A DNA stretch of 64,000 nucleotides, from the NCBI GenBank assembly GCA_016702645.1, contig JADJDP010000002.1:248001-312000 (forward strand), in the 5' to 3' direction. Shown here one piece after another: positions 37,001 to 45,174 of the stretch (positions are counted from its first letter, which is position 1; each line of letters opens with the position of its first letter). The DNA is from Flavobacteriales bacterium. Its GTDB lineage: Bacteria > Bacteroidota > Bacteroidia > Flavobacteriales_F > PHOS-HE28. Made by a program: the position numbers and the translations under genes. Below the pieces are notes generated by a model that did not search any database, was not told the DNA's origin, and saw only the letters and a list, made by a program, of their open reading frames with translations.

Positions 37001-37974
37001 GTACGTGCCTTCTCAGCGATCCAACGAAGATCCTGTTTCTCCATGCACCGGAAATGTCCCTTTGGGCAACGGTCATGGCCGATCTTGGAGCAGGGGCGGC
37101 AGTCAAGGCCGTTCACTTCTGCGATGTGAGCACGCTCCGGTTGCTGTGGGATGTAAGGTCCCATACCGAAGGTGGGTACCGTGTTGCCCCAGATGCTCAC
37201 CACGTTCTTCTTGAACGCACACGCGATGTGCATGGCCCCGCTGTCGTGGGCGATCACACTTCCGGCTTGCTTGATGAGCGATGCACTGCCAAGGATGTCG
37301 TACTGCCCGGTCGCATCATACACCCGTCCGCCTATGTCGCTGGCGATCGCGCGCGCCACGGCTTGGTCCTCCGTTCCGCCGACAATGACGATCGGACCTT
37401 CGATCAGCCGGGCAAGATCGATCAGCTTGTGTTGGGGCAGTCGCTTGGTGGCATGTGCCGCCCCGATAGCCAGCGCAGTGTAGCCGTTGCGGAAGGTTTC
37501 TGGTAGGGAGGACAGCAGTACTTCACGCTCCGGTGGAATGAACAGCTCCAATCCTTGGCCATCGTTCTTCACACCGAGGTGTTCCACCGTGCTCATGTAG
37601 CGGTCCACGATGTGCATACGTGGCATCCGGTCGCGCTTCAGGTTCACCAGCAGCCACTTCTCGATGTTCAGCTTTGGGAAGCTGTGCGACGGAACGTTCA
37701 GCGCCCGCTTGATGCGTGCTGTGCGCAGGTTGTGGTGCAGGTCGACCACTTCGTCAAAGCCTTCGGCCTTCAATCGTTGGATCAGCTCGCCAAGGTCTTC
37801 ATCCAGTTCATGCACCTTGTCCACATGTGGGTTGAAGCGAACGAGGTCGGCGAAGCCGGACTTGGTGGCCACATGCACCTCTGCGGCCTTCGCCTGTTGC
37901 TTCACGCAGCGCAACACCGGGCTGGTGAGCACGATATCGCCGATGGACGAGAAGCGGAGGACGAGGAGTTTCAT
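36997..37974 (-). CDS. glycosyltransferase family 9 (heptosyltransferase-like)
   Basis: 325-aa GT-B enzyme. N-terminus KLLVLRFSSIGDIVLTSPV is the GT9 acceptor-side motif (RxxxxGDhhhxxP). The C-terminal half has VIVGGTEDQAVA, VIAHDSGAMHIACAF (donor-binding D-S-G-x-M-H) and VSIWGNTVP. GT9 proteins add heptose or related sugars to the LPS inner core, which fits with kdsB elsewhere in the window. The ATG at 37974 is preferred; an in-frame ATG at 38004 would add MHMPTWSHVH encoded by the CACATG repeat array. Confidence 0.9.
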   Translation of the reverse strand: MKLLVLRFSSIGDIVLTSPVLRCVKQQAKAAEVHVATKSGFADLVRFNPHVDKVHELDEDLGELIQRLKAEGFDEVVDLHHNLRTARIKRALNVPSHSFPKLNIEKWLLVNLKRDRMPRMHIVDRYMSTVEHLGVKNDGQGLELFIPPEREVLLSSLPETFRNGYTALAIGAAHATKRLPQHKLIDLARLIEGPIVIVGGTEDQAVARAIASDIGGRVYDATGQYDILGSASLIKQAGSVIAHDSGAMHIACAFKKNVVSIWGNTVPTFGMGPYIPQQPERAHIAEVNGLDCRPCSKIGHDRCPKGHFRCMEKQDLRWIAEKART

Positions 37975-38001
37975 GTGTACATGTGACCATGTGGGCATGT
38001 G
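37972..38001 (-). repeat. CACATG octamer-period array, GT9 side (4 copies)
   Basis: CATGTG occurs on the + strand at 37972, 37980, 37988 and 37996, exactly every 8 nt. On the transcribed reverse strand this is CACATG-NN x4, the last copy containing the start codon of the GT9 gene. Confidence 0.85.
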
Positions 38002-38021
38002 CACATGGATGCGATCGCGTT

Positions 38022-38029
38022 CAAAAGTA
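38022..38029 (-). promoter_or_regulatory. putative -7 box for the GT9 gene
   Basis: The reverse strand reads TACTTTTG, an exact TAnnTTTG match, 47 nt before ATG 37974. The repeat array would lie in the transcript leader. Confidence 0.5.
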
Positions 38030-38067
38030 GGATCGGGGGAGTTGCTGGTATATCATGGTCGAATGAG

Positions 38068-38089
38068 CACATGTTCACATGGGCACATG
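38068..38089 (+). repeat. CACATG octamer-period array, tatD side (3 copies)
   Basis: CACATG at 38068, 38076 and 38084, again exactly every 8 nt, in the orientation opposite to the GT9-side array. The two arrays flank the divergent promoter region as an inverted repeat. Confidence 0.85.
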
Positions 38090-38093
38090 TTCT

Positions 38094-38100
38094 TACTTCG
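38094..38100 (+). promoter_or_regulatory. degenerate -7 element for tatD
   Basis: TACTTCG, one base short of TACnTTCG, ends 4 nt before the ATG at 38105. Given the indel rate here, a missing base is possible. Confidence 0.3.
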
Positions 38101-38104
38101 CCCT

Positions 38105-38872
38105 ATGTTCATCGACACCCACGCCCACCTCTACAACTCCAAGTTCGACGGGGACCGGGAGGAAATGCTTCAACGGGCGGTTGACGCAGGCGTCACGAAG
38201 CTGTTCCTCCCCAACGTGGACCATGACAGCATCGAAGGGATGCACGCACTGGCCAAGGCTCATCCGGATCGTTGTTTCGCGATGATGGGCTTGCATCCTT
38301 GTTCCGTCGGTGAGAAGAACGACCAAGCAATGGAGGAGGTGGAGCGCTTGCTCCGCACGGGCAACTACTGCGCGGTGGGCGAGATCGGTATCGACCTGTA
38401 CTGGGACAAGACCTGGTTGAAGCAGCAGCAGGACGTTTTCCGCCAGCACATTCGCTGGGCAAAGGAGCTGGCGCTGCCGATAGCGATCCATTGCCGGGAG
38501 AGTTTCAACGAGGTGATCGAGATCGTGGAAGCAGAGAACGAGGATCGCCTTCGCGGTGTCTTCCATTGCTTCACTGGCACTGTGGAACAGGCGCGTCGTG
38601 TGATCGCCCTGGGCGGCTTCTATCTCGGTATCGGCGGTGTGGTCACGTATCCGAAGGGCGGCTTGTTCGAGACCATGCGTGAAGTAGGCCCGGACCATTG
38701 CGTATTGGAGACCGACGCGCCCTACCTCTCGCCAGTGCCTTTCCGCGGAAAGCGCAACGAGAGCAGCTACATCCCGCACATTGCAGCGAAACTCGCGGAA
38801 GCAACGGATCGGAGCGTGGACGAGATCGCACGCATCACCACGGCGAACGCCGAACAACTCTTCAACCGATGA
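38105..38872 (+). CDS. tatD: TatD family metal-dependent DNase/hydrolase
   Basis: 255-aa TIM-barrel hydrolase. FIDTHAHLYNSKF (HxH metal motif), GLHPCSV, VGEIGIDLYWD, LPIAIHCRES, GVFHCFTGT and LETDAPYLSP are the successive TatD signature segments. Acts as a 3'-5' exodeoxyribonuclease or D-aminoacyl hydrolase-like enzyme. The ATG at 38105 is the only start giving the family N-terminus. The stop overlaps the asparaginase ATG (ATGA). Confidence 0.93.
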   Translation: MFIDTHAHLYNSKFDGDREEMLQRAVDAGVTKLFLPNVDHDSIEGMHALAKAHPDRCFAMMGLHPCSVGEKNDQAMEEVERLLRTGNYCAVGEIGIDLYWDKTWLKQQQDVFRQHIRWAKELALPIAIHCRESFNEVIEIVEAENEDRLRGVFHCFTGTVEQARRVIALGGFYLGIGGVVTYPKGGLFETMREVGPDHCVLETDAPYLSPVPFRGKRNESSYIPHIAAKLAEATDRSVDEIARITTANAEQLFNR

Positions 38873-39945
38873 GCGCATCCGTCCTCCTGATCTACACGGG
38901 TGGCACCATCGGGATGCTCGCCGACCCACGGACCGGTGCGCTTCGGCCCATGGACCTCGCTCATTTGGAAGAGCAGGTGCCGGAATTGGAACGCGTTGGC
39001 GTGCGGCTCGAGAGCATCGCATTCGAGGAACCGATCGACAGCAGCGACATGCGCCCGGCGGACTGGATCCGCATCTCGGGCATCATCGGAGCGAACTACG
39101 AGAAGTACGATGGCTTCGTGGTGCTGCACGGCAGCGATACCATGGCGTACACCGCGAGCGCGCTCAGTTTCCTGCTGGAAGGGCTGAGCAAGCCGGTCAT
39201 CCTCACGGGATCCCAACTGCCCATTGGAACCATCCGCACCGATGCGAAGGAGAACCTGATCACGGCCATCGAGATCGCGGCGGCGAAGGATGAGCATGGC
39301 CGCGCCATGGTCCCCGAAGTGGCCGTCTATTTCGAGTACCGCTTGTTGCGTGGCAACCGCACGGTGAAGGTGCATGCCGAACGCTTCGAGGCTTTCCGCT
39401 CACCCAATTGGCCCGCGCTGGCAGAGGCCGGAGTGCGCATCAAGTACGATCGATCGGCCATCCTTCCACATCGCTCCGGTCCGCTCAAGGTGCATGACCG
39501 CATGGATGAACACGTAGCCGTAGTGCGCCTCTTCCCCGGAATTCGTGGTGCATGGGTGCGGCACGCGCTTTCGATGCCGGATCTACGGGCGGTGGTGCTC
39601 ACCACCTTCGGGAGCGGCAACGGCCCCACCGACCCCGACTTCATCGCCGCCTTGCGCGAGGCCCGCGATCGTGGGGTGATCCTCCTGAACGCCACCCAAT
39701 GCGTCGGTGGCCGAGTGGAGCAGGGCCGCTACATCACCAGCCAGGCCTTTGCGCAAATGGGCGTGGTGCCCTGCGCTGATATGACCGTGGAAGCGGCCCT
39801 GACCAAGGCGATGTTCCTGCTGGGCCAGCACACCGAGGCTTCTGCGGTGCAGCGCGCCATGGGCGAAGCGCTTTGTGGGGAGATTAGCCGCAGTAGGGAT
39901 TGCCGAGGCGCTTTCCGCCCATCGGAGAGGTGGCCGAGTGGTTGA
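38869..39945 (+). CDS. ansA: type I L-asparaginase
   Basis: Hydrolyses asparagine to aspartate. SVLLIYTGGTIGML (first catalytic Thr in TGGTIG), VVLHGSDTMAYTASALSF (second Thr-Asp motif HGSDTMAYTAS) and TDAKENLI are conserved, with the cytosolic type I N-terminus and no signal peptide. The last 15-20 codons are suspicious: the ORF runs past 39924 into tRNA-Ser-like sequence and stops at TGA 39943-39945. Another frame around 39875-39920 encodes VGIAEALSAHR, a more usual asparaginase-like tail, so an indel near 39890 is likely and the real stop uncertain. Confidence 0.88.
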   Translation: MSASVLLIYTGGTIGMLADPRTGALRPMDLAHLEEQVPELERVGVRLESIAFEEPIDSSDMRPADWIRISGIIGANYEKYDGFVVLHGSDTMAYTASALSFLLEGLSKPVILTGSQLPIGTIRTDAKENLITAIEIAAAKDEHGRAMVPEVAVYFEYRLLRGNRTVKVHAERFEAFRSPNWPALAEAGVRIKYDRSAILPHRSGPLKVHDRMDEHVAVVRLFPGIRGAWVRHALSMPDLRAVVLTTFGSGNGPTDPDFIAALREARDRGVILLNATQCVGGRVEQGRYITSQAFAQMGVVPCADMTVEAALTKAMFLLGQHTEASAVQRAMGEALCGEISRSRDCRGAFRPSERWPSG

Positions 39946-39965
39946 AGGCGCTCGCCTGGAAAGTG
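39924..39965 (+). pseudogene. partial tRNA-Ser copy (5' half)
   Basis: 42 nt from GGAGAGG through D-arm (TGGCCGAGTGGTTGAAGGCG) and anticodon loop CTGGAAA (anticodon GGA) match the intact reverse-strand tRNA-Ser except at two positions. Beyond GTG the sequence diverges (GTCTACCACCG) and no T-arm or 3' acceptor strand exists before a hairpin at 39986. Overlaps the annotated end of the asparaginase ORF. Confidence 0.7.
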
Positions 39966-39985
39966 GTCTACCACCGAAAGGGAAC

Positions 39986-40008
39986 GAAGCCGCCTTTTGG
40001 GCGGCTTC
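39986..40008 (-). terminator. hairpin terminator beside tRNA-Ser
   Basis: 9-bp perfect stem GAAGCCGCC/GGCGGCTTC with a TTTTG loop (CAAAA on the reverse strand). It lies 8 nt beyond the 3' end of the reverse-strand tRNA-Ser and is followed there by GTTCCCTTT. It may also end + strand transcription from the asparaginase side. Confidence 0.6.
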
Positions 40009-40015
40009 CGATCGG

Positions 40016-40102
40016 CGGAGAGAGAGGGATTCGAACCCCCGTTACCCTTTCAGGTAAACACACTTTCCAGGCGTGCGCCTTCAACCACTCGGCCATCTCT
40101 CC
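40016..40102 (-). tRNA. tRNA-Ser (GGA anticodon)
   Basis: Complete 87-nt class II tRNA: acceptor GGAGAGA pairs with TCTCTCC, discriminator G, the D-arm holds GCCGAGTGGTTGAAGGC, and the anticodon stem CACGC/GTGTG closes loop CTGGAAA with anticodon GGA. A long variable arm (TTACCTGAAAGGGTAAC) and T-arm GGGGGTTCGAATCCCTC follow. The 3' CCA is not encoded. Confidence 0.92.
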
Positions 40103-40148
40103 GGGGGGGGGCGGCGAAAGTAGCAAGCCCGACCGAGGCATGGGTTCC

Positions 40149-40157
40149 TACTTTTTG
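40149..40157 (+). promoter_or_regulatory. -7-like box for dus
   Basis: TACTTTTTG (one T longer than TAnnTTTG) ends 5 nt before the ATG at 40163. Confidence 0.35.
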
Positions 40158-40162
40158 GCCCC

Positions 40163-41169
40163 ATGCCCCGCATCGGCCCACTCATCCTGCCGGAATTCCC
40201 GCTGCTCCTGGCTCCCATGGAGGACGTCAGCGACCCGCCCTTCCGTGCCTTGTGCAAGAAGCACGGTGCGGACCTGGTGTACACCGAGTTCATCAGCAGC
40301 GAGGGCCTCATCCGAAAGGCGGCCAAGGGGATGAAGAAGCTGGACATCTTTGAGCAGGAGCGTCCGGTCGGTATCCAGCTCTTCGGCGGAAGCGAGGATG
40401 CGATGGAGGAAGCGGCACGTATTGCCGAGGCGGTGCGCCCCGACCTCATCGACATCAACTACGGTTGCCCGGTGCATAAGGTGGTGAGCAAGGGCGGTGG
40501 CGCGTGCCTGCTGCAGGACGTGGACAAGATGGTTCGCCTTACGGACAAGGTGGTGAAGGCGGTGAAGCTGCCGGTGACGGTGAAGACGCGCCTCGGGTGG
40601 AACGACCAGACCAAGAACATCATGGAGGTGGCCGAGCGTTTGCAGGATGTGGGCATCCAGGCGCTGAGCATCCACGGTCGCACACGTGCACAACTCTACA
40701 AGGGTCCTGCTGATTGGACGCTGATCGGTGAGGTGAAGAACAATCCACGCATCCACATTCCCATCTTCGGAAATGGCGACATCGACAGCCCGGAGAAGGC
40801 GGTGGAATACCGGAACCGTTATGGTGTGGATGGCGTGATGATCGGTCGCGCGAGCATCGGGCACCCATGGATCTTCAACGAGATCAAGCACTTCATGCGC
40901 ACAGGTCAGCACTTGGACCACCCACCATTGCCGACCGGGTGGAAGCAGCTCGCGAACATCTGCGCACCTCGCTGGCATGGAAAGGTCCGTGGGAAGGTGT
41001 GGTGGAGATGCGCCGCCACTACGGCAACTACCTGAAGGGTCTGCCAAATGTGAAGGAAGTGCGGCTCCGCTTGTGTACCGAGAAGGATCCGCGCGTGCTG
41101 GAAGAGATCCTCGACGAGGTGATAACGACCTACGACTTGGCGGCGGTGGCGTGGAAGCGAAGCCCGTGA
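40163..41169 (+). CDS. dusB: tRNA-dihydrouridine synthase (DusB-like), frameshifted
   Basis: Flavin enzyme reducing uridines in the tRNA D-loop. LLAPMEDVSDPPFRALCKKH (FMN loop), VGIQLFGG, DINYGCPVHKVV (catalytic Cys in NYGCP), VTVKTRLGWN, LSIHGRTRAQLYKG, IPIFGNGDI and GVMIGRASIGHPWIF are all present. Near 40925 the frame shifts: removing a C from GACCACCCACC restores HPTIADRVEAAREHL and the helical RNA-binding domain to the stop at 41169. The 3' end overlaps the convergent permease gene by 40 nt. Confidence 0.88.
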
Positions 41170-42262
41170 AAGCGGCGGCTTAATGCGCGCAACGGCACCC
41201 AGGTTGCCAATAGGCCGATCGCCAACACGGTCGCTAGGATCACCAGCAGGTCCGTCCAGATCACTTTCACGGGGAAGGAATCCACCATAGCCTCGGCCAT
41301 GGCAACAAAGCCGAAACGTTGCTGCGCCCAGCAGATGCCAAGTCCGGCGGCAATGCCAATGAGGGAACCGGTGATCACGATCAGCATGCCTTCGTTGAAG
41401 AACACTCGGCGCACGAGTGCCGTGGGGGCGCCCATGCTCATCAGCGTGCGCATATCCTCCTTCTTCTCGATCATCATCATGGTGAGCGATGCGATCACAT
41501 TGAAGGCGCCGATGAGCCCGATGAAGGCAAGAACGAGGAACGCGACGAACTTCTCCGTGGCGTTCGTGGCGTACATCAGCGCGTTCTTTTGGTAGCGGGT
41601 ACGAACGACGAAGCGATCGCCGAGCTGTGATCTCAACGCGTCCGCAGTATCGTCCATGTCGCTACCTGGTTTCAATTTCAGTTCCAGCGCGCTCACGGAA
41701 CTGTCGTAGTGGAGCAACTCCGCAGCGAGGTCGATCGGCACCATGACGAAGCGCGCGTCGTACTCCATGTTCATGCTGAAGGTGCCGGACATCGCAACGG
41801 CGGTCTGCTCGAACGCCTCTTGCTTGTACTTGCTCAGCTTTCGGCCACGTATCGGTGCGCTGATCTCCAGCGGTTGGAAAACGCCGTCGTCCAATGGAAC
41901 GGAAAGATCCACCTTCAAGGCAAGGCCGAGGATCGCAGCCGGGCCCAGTTCTCCTTCCAATGAGTTCTTCCCACTGAAGAGGTATTTGTCCATGCGGGCC
42001 ATGCCGAGGTATTGCGGTTCCACACCTTTCAAGGTGGCCACCGCCTGTTGATCGCCGCAACGCAGCAGCACGTTCTCCTCGATGGTCCAGCTTGCTTGAT
42101 CCACCTCGCTATGCGCCAGGATGGAACCGAGGTCGAGGGAATCCTTGGCGAAGGTCTTTCCCTCGGCCGCAGTGATGGTGATGTCCTGGTCGAAGGGGCT
42201 GTAGATGGCATCCACCAGATCGGCGATGCCGTTCACAGCACTGAGCACCACCACCACGCGCC
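41130..42262 (-). CDS. FtsX/LolE-type ABC transporter permease, N-terminus missing
   Basis: About 375 residues from VVVLSAVNGIADLVDAIYSP to the stop at 41130. The periplasmic MacB-PCD-like region (GVEPQYLGMARMDKYLFSG) is followed by three C-terminal helices typical of FtsX domains (KFVAFLVLAFIGLIGAFNVI, EDMRTLMSMGAPTALVRRVF, WVPLRAL). LolC/LolE family members normally start with a first transmembrane helix that precedes SMALVVVLSAVNG. Here the sequence upstream of about 42262 is instead methyltransferase. The gene is therefore either a deletion fusion or misassembled, and no proper start exists. Confidence 0.78.
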
Positions 42263-42897
42263 ATAGCTGTATCGCGCTTCCACCTTGCTGAAGCCGTTGC
42301 GCAGGCACTTCGCCCGGATATCATCGATGTTGTAGCCGTCGCGCACATGCTCTTCGATGAAGGAGCCTTCGCCTTCCTCGTGGACATCGCTGCCGCCTTG
42401 ATCGCTTGGGGTGCTGATGATGAGCATGCCACCCGTCTTCAACGATGTGCTGTAACAACGCAGCGCGGCTTCGTCCTCCAGAATGTGCTCCATCACGTCC
42501 ACGCACACCACCAATTCAAAGCTGTCGGGCTTGGTGTACTTCGTCACATCGCCCACCTCGAACTTCACCTGCGGCCGACCGATGCGCTGGAAGAACGCGT
42601 TGCAATCCGCCACCTGCTCCTCCTTCACATCGATGGCGGTGATGTTCGCCTTCGGCAGCCTGCTACTGAGCCAGTAGCTGTATTGTCCGAACCCAGCGCC
42701 GGCATCATAGATCCTCAAGTCATGGTGAGCCTGCCGAACCATGTCACCCTGAGCCGCCCGAGCGGGGCAGCTTCGCTCCGCTGGATATGCCATGCACGCA
42801 GCAACAGCAGGTCGAGCAATCCATAGAAGAACTTCCGCAGGAAAGGCGTCCGGTTGAAGACAACGCCCAACCGGCGCTTGACGGGATCGTACTGCAT
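42262..42897 (-). pseudogene. SAM-dependent methyltransferase, interrupted and 3'-truncated
   Basis: Starts at ATG 42897, 1 nt after the rbfA stop, with MQYDPVKRRLGVVFNRTPF and a LLDLLLLRAWHI segment. It continues in the next frame after a REP-like palindrome with LRIYDAGAGFGQYSYWLSS (motif I DAGAGFGQ), ITAIDVKEEQV, VVCVDVMEHILED and GGMLIISTPS, all class I Rossmann methyltransferase motifs. It breaks off after VEARYSYG at about 42262 directly into the permease reading frame, without the C-terminal part usually seen. Three defects (frame, insertion, truncation) make it non-functional as read. Confidence 0.72.
42719..42745 (+). repeat. REP-like palindromic element (copy 1)
   Basis: CATGGT (42721-42726), core GAGCCTGCCGA, ACCATG (42738-42743). 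6-nt complementary arms around an 11-nt core, lying inside the methyltransferase gene. Same architecture as the element at 61759-61781 but with different arms. Confidence 0.65.
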
Positions 42898-42898
42898 G

Positions 42899-43237
42899 CT
42901 AACCCTTCAGCAGTTTGTCGATCTGCTCCGCGCGGTCGAGCGAATCGTCCACGTAGAAGAGCAGTTCGGGAACCACGCGCATCTGCTTGCCAATGCGGCC
43001 ACCGAGCAGGCCACGGAAGCGGTGCGACTGATCCTTGATATGTCCGATAACCGTGGCCTTGTCCTTCACGGGGAAGAGGCTGAGGAAGACCTTGGCCATG
43101 CCCAGGTCGGGGCTTACGCGCACGGCGCTTACGGTGATGAGGCCGCCGGGCAGGAAGTTGCGCGCTTCCTGCTGGAAGATCTCCGCCAACTCCCGCTGGA
43201 GCAGGCTGTTCACCTTGTTCTGTCGGATGCTGTCCAT
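42899..43237 (-). CDS. rbfA: ribosome-binding factor A
   Basis: 112-aa KH-type protein needed for 30S maturation (16S 5' helix). MDSIRQNKVNSLLQRELAEI, ITVSAVRVSPDLGMAKVFLS and the central LGGRIGKQMRVVPELLFYVD with the C-terminal DDSLDRAEQIDKLL match the family. First gene of a reverse-strand operon (rbfA, methyltransferase, FtsX permease). Confidence 0.93.
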   Translation of the reverse strand: MDSIRQNKVNSLLQRELAEIFQQEARNFLPGGLITVSAVRVSPDLGMAKVFLSLFPVKDKATVIGHIKDQSHRFRGLLGGRIGKQMRVVPELLFYVDDSLDRAEQIDKLLKG

Positions 43238-43244
43238 ACGGCGG

Positions 43245-43252
43245 CGAAGGTA
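43245..43252 (-). promoter_or_regulatory. putative -7 box for rbfA
   Basis: TACCTTCG on the reverse strand, 7 nt before the rbfA ATG. Confidence 0.5.
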
Positions 43253-43282
43253 GCCCCGGCTCGCTGGCCGGGGTGACGGGGC

Positions 43283-43290
43283 TACATTCG
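43283..43290 (+). promoter_or_regulatory. putative -7 box for the ABC exporter gene
   Basis: TACATTCG, 12 nt before the ATG at 43303 and divergent from the rbfA promoter. A CCCCGG/CCGGGG inverted repeat (43254-43259 and 43268-43273) lies between the two. Confidence 0.5.
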
Positions 43291-43302
43291 CCCACTGCCC
43301 GC

Positions 43303-45150
43303 ATGCGCAACTTCTTCCGGATCCTCCGCTTCGGCGCGCCGTACCGGCACCACGCGTTCCTCAACGCGCTCTTCAACCTGCTGGCCACGGTCTTCCACCT
43401 GGCTTCGCTGCTGCTGTTCATACCGTTCCTTCGGCTGTTGCTCGGCCAAGTACAGCCTGTTCACGAGCGCCCGGCTGAACTCTGGACGCGCGAGGGCTTG
43501 GAGGGCACCTTCAATTGGTTCCTCACGCAGCAGATCGAAGACCGGGGGCAGATGGGCGCCTTGCTCGTGATCAGCATCGGGGTCGTCGTCCTCTTCCTCT
43601 TCAAGAACATCTTCCGCTACATGGCAGTGGTGGCCATCTGCAATTTCCGCAACTACATCGTGCGCGATATCCGTTCGCGGATCTACGACAAGCTCCTGGA
43701 GCTTCCGCTGCGCTACCACACCAACGAACGCAAGGGCGACCTGCTCTCGCTCATCACCAACGACATGAGTGTGGTGGAGTACAGCGTGATGTACTACATC
43801 GAGATGATCTTCCGGGAGCCGATCGCGGTCCTGCTCTTCCTGGCCACCATGCTCACGCTTTCGCCGCAACTCACGGTGATCTCGTTGTTGCTCCTGCCGG
43901 TCAGTGGGTTGCTCATCGCGCGCATCAGCAAGAGCCTCAAGCGCAAGAGCGCGCGCGTGCAGGAGAAGAGCGCCGACCTGCTCGCGCGTGTGGAGGAGAC
44001 CTTGTCCGGCATCCGCGTGGTAAAGGCATTCAATGGCGAAGCGGACATGAAGCGCCGCTTCGAGCGTGAGAACGAGCTGCTCACACGCGGCAGCATCGCC
44101 ATGCTCAACCGCCAGGACATCGCATCACCCTTAAGCGAGACCATGGGCGCGGCCGTGATGGCGGCGATCGCTTACATCGGCGGCTCGTTCGTGTTGGGGG
44201 AAACTCCCTCGCTCACGGGCGACAGCTTCCTGGGCTTCATCATCATCTTCTCGCAGTTGCTGGCCCCGATCAAGGGTTTCTCACAAGGCTGGATCGGCCA
44301 TCACGCGCGGTGGCGCGAGTGGCCAACGCATCTTCGATCTGCTCGCCGTGGAGAACACCGTGAAGGAGAAGCCGGACGCGAAACCGATCACCGGGTTCAC
44401 CGACCGCATCGAGTACCGCGACGTCTCCTTCGCCTACGAGACACCCCGAAGACCACTGCCCAGAAGGGCGCACGCAGTTCTTCAGGACATCGACCTCACG
44501 ATGCAAAAGGGAAGAGCGTTGCCCTGGTGGGCACGAGCGGCGGCGGAAAGACCACCCTTGCCAACTTGCTACCGCGCTTCTTCGACGTCACGGGAGGCGC
44601 GTTGTTGATCGATGGCCACGACATCCGGGACCTGCGCATAACCGACCTGCGTTCGCTCATGGGCATCGTTACCCAGGACAGCATCCTGTTCAACGATACG
44701 GTGGCGAACAACATCGCATTCGGTACGCCGGGCACCAGCATGGCGGACATCGAGCGCGCCGCGCGTATCGCCAACGCACACGACTTCATCACGAAACTGG
44801 AGAACGCCTACCAGACCAACATCGGTGATGGTGGCAATCGGTTGAGCGGTGGACAGAAGCAGCGCCTGAGCATCGCGCGGGCCGTGCTGAAGAACCCGCC
44901 GATCCTCATCCTGGACGAAGCGACCAGCGCGCTGGATACCGAGAGTGAACGCCTGGTGCAGGAGGCCTTGATCAAGATGATGGAAGGCCGCACGAGCGTG
45001 GTGATCGCACACCGCCTCAGCACCATCCAGCATTGCGACGAGATCTGCGTGATGCAACAAGGCCGCATCATCGAGCGTGGCACGCATGCGGAACTCTACG
45101 CGGCGGGTGGACAGTATCGCAAGCTGTGCGATATGCAGGCGTTCGGGTAG
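43303..45150 (+). CDS. MsbA-like ABC transporter (fused permease and ATPase), with two compensating frameshifts
   Basis: 615 aa. Six-helix ABC membrane domain (residues about 1-330) and nucleotide-binding domain with Walker A GTSGGGKTTLAN, Q-loop GIVTQDSILFND, signature LSGGQKQRLSIARA, Walker B ILILDEATSAL and H-loop VIAHRLSTI: the MsbA/lipid A or multidrug exporter type. The main frame is open throughout, but between about 44290 and 44510 it reads as Arg/His-rich nonsense. The correct sequence (ENTVKEKPDAKPITGFTD, YRDVSFAYET, VLQDIDLTMQKG) is in another frame there, so two opposite indels flank that stretch. Confidence 0.88.
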   Translation: MRNFFRILRFGAPYRHHAFLNALFNLLATVFHLASLLLFIPFLRLLLGQVQPVHERPAELWTREGLEGTFNWFLTQQIEDRGQMGALLVISIGVVVLFLFKNIFRYMAVVAICNFRNYIVRDIRSRIYDKLLELPLRYHTNERKGDLLSLITNDMSVVEYSVMYYIEMIFREPIAVLLFLATMLTLSPQLTVISLLLLPVSGLLIARISKSLKRKSARVQEKSADLLARVEETLSGIRVVKAFNGEADMKRRFERENELLTRGSIAMLNRQDIASPLSETMGAAVMAAIAYIGGSFVLGETPSLTGDSFLGFIIIFSQLLAPIKGFSQGWIGHHARWREWPTHLRSARRGEHREGEAGRETDHRVHRPHRVPRRLLRLRDTPKTTAQKGARSSSGHRPHDAKGKSVALVGTSGGGKTTLANLLPRFFDVTGGALLIDGHDIRDLRITDLRSLMGIVTQDSILFNDTVANNIAFGTPGTSMADIERAARIANAHDFITKLENAYQTNIGDGGNRLSGGQKQRLSIARAVLKNPPILILDEATSALDTESERLVQEALIKMMEGRTSVVIAHRLSTIQHCDEICVMQQGRIIERGTHAELYAAGGQYRKLCDMQAFG

Positions 45151-45161
45151 GTTGCCCACGC

Positions 45162-45169
45162 TACTTTCA
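45162..45169 (+). promoter_or_regulatory. weak -7-like box for the acyltransferase gene
   Basis: TACTTTCA (last base off consensus), 5 nt before the ATG at 45175. Confidence 0.3.
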
Positions 45170-45174
45170 CCCGC

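Noticed and set aside
37972..38089. CRISPR array from the regular CACATG repeats
   Set aside because: The repeated unit is 6 nt with 2-nt spacers, far below any CRISPR repeat, and no cas gene is present anywhere in the window.
40103..40111. Run of nine G between tRNA-Ser and dus as a phase-variation tract
   Set aside because: It lies in a non-coding gap outside the -7-like element at 40149, so slippage would not change a reading frame; its length may also be an assembly artefact.
43254..43273. CCCCGG/CCGGGG inverted repeat between the rbfA and ABC exporter promoters as an operator
   Set aside because: Six GC-only base pairs are common by chance at this GC content, and no second copy was seen.
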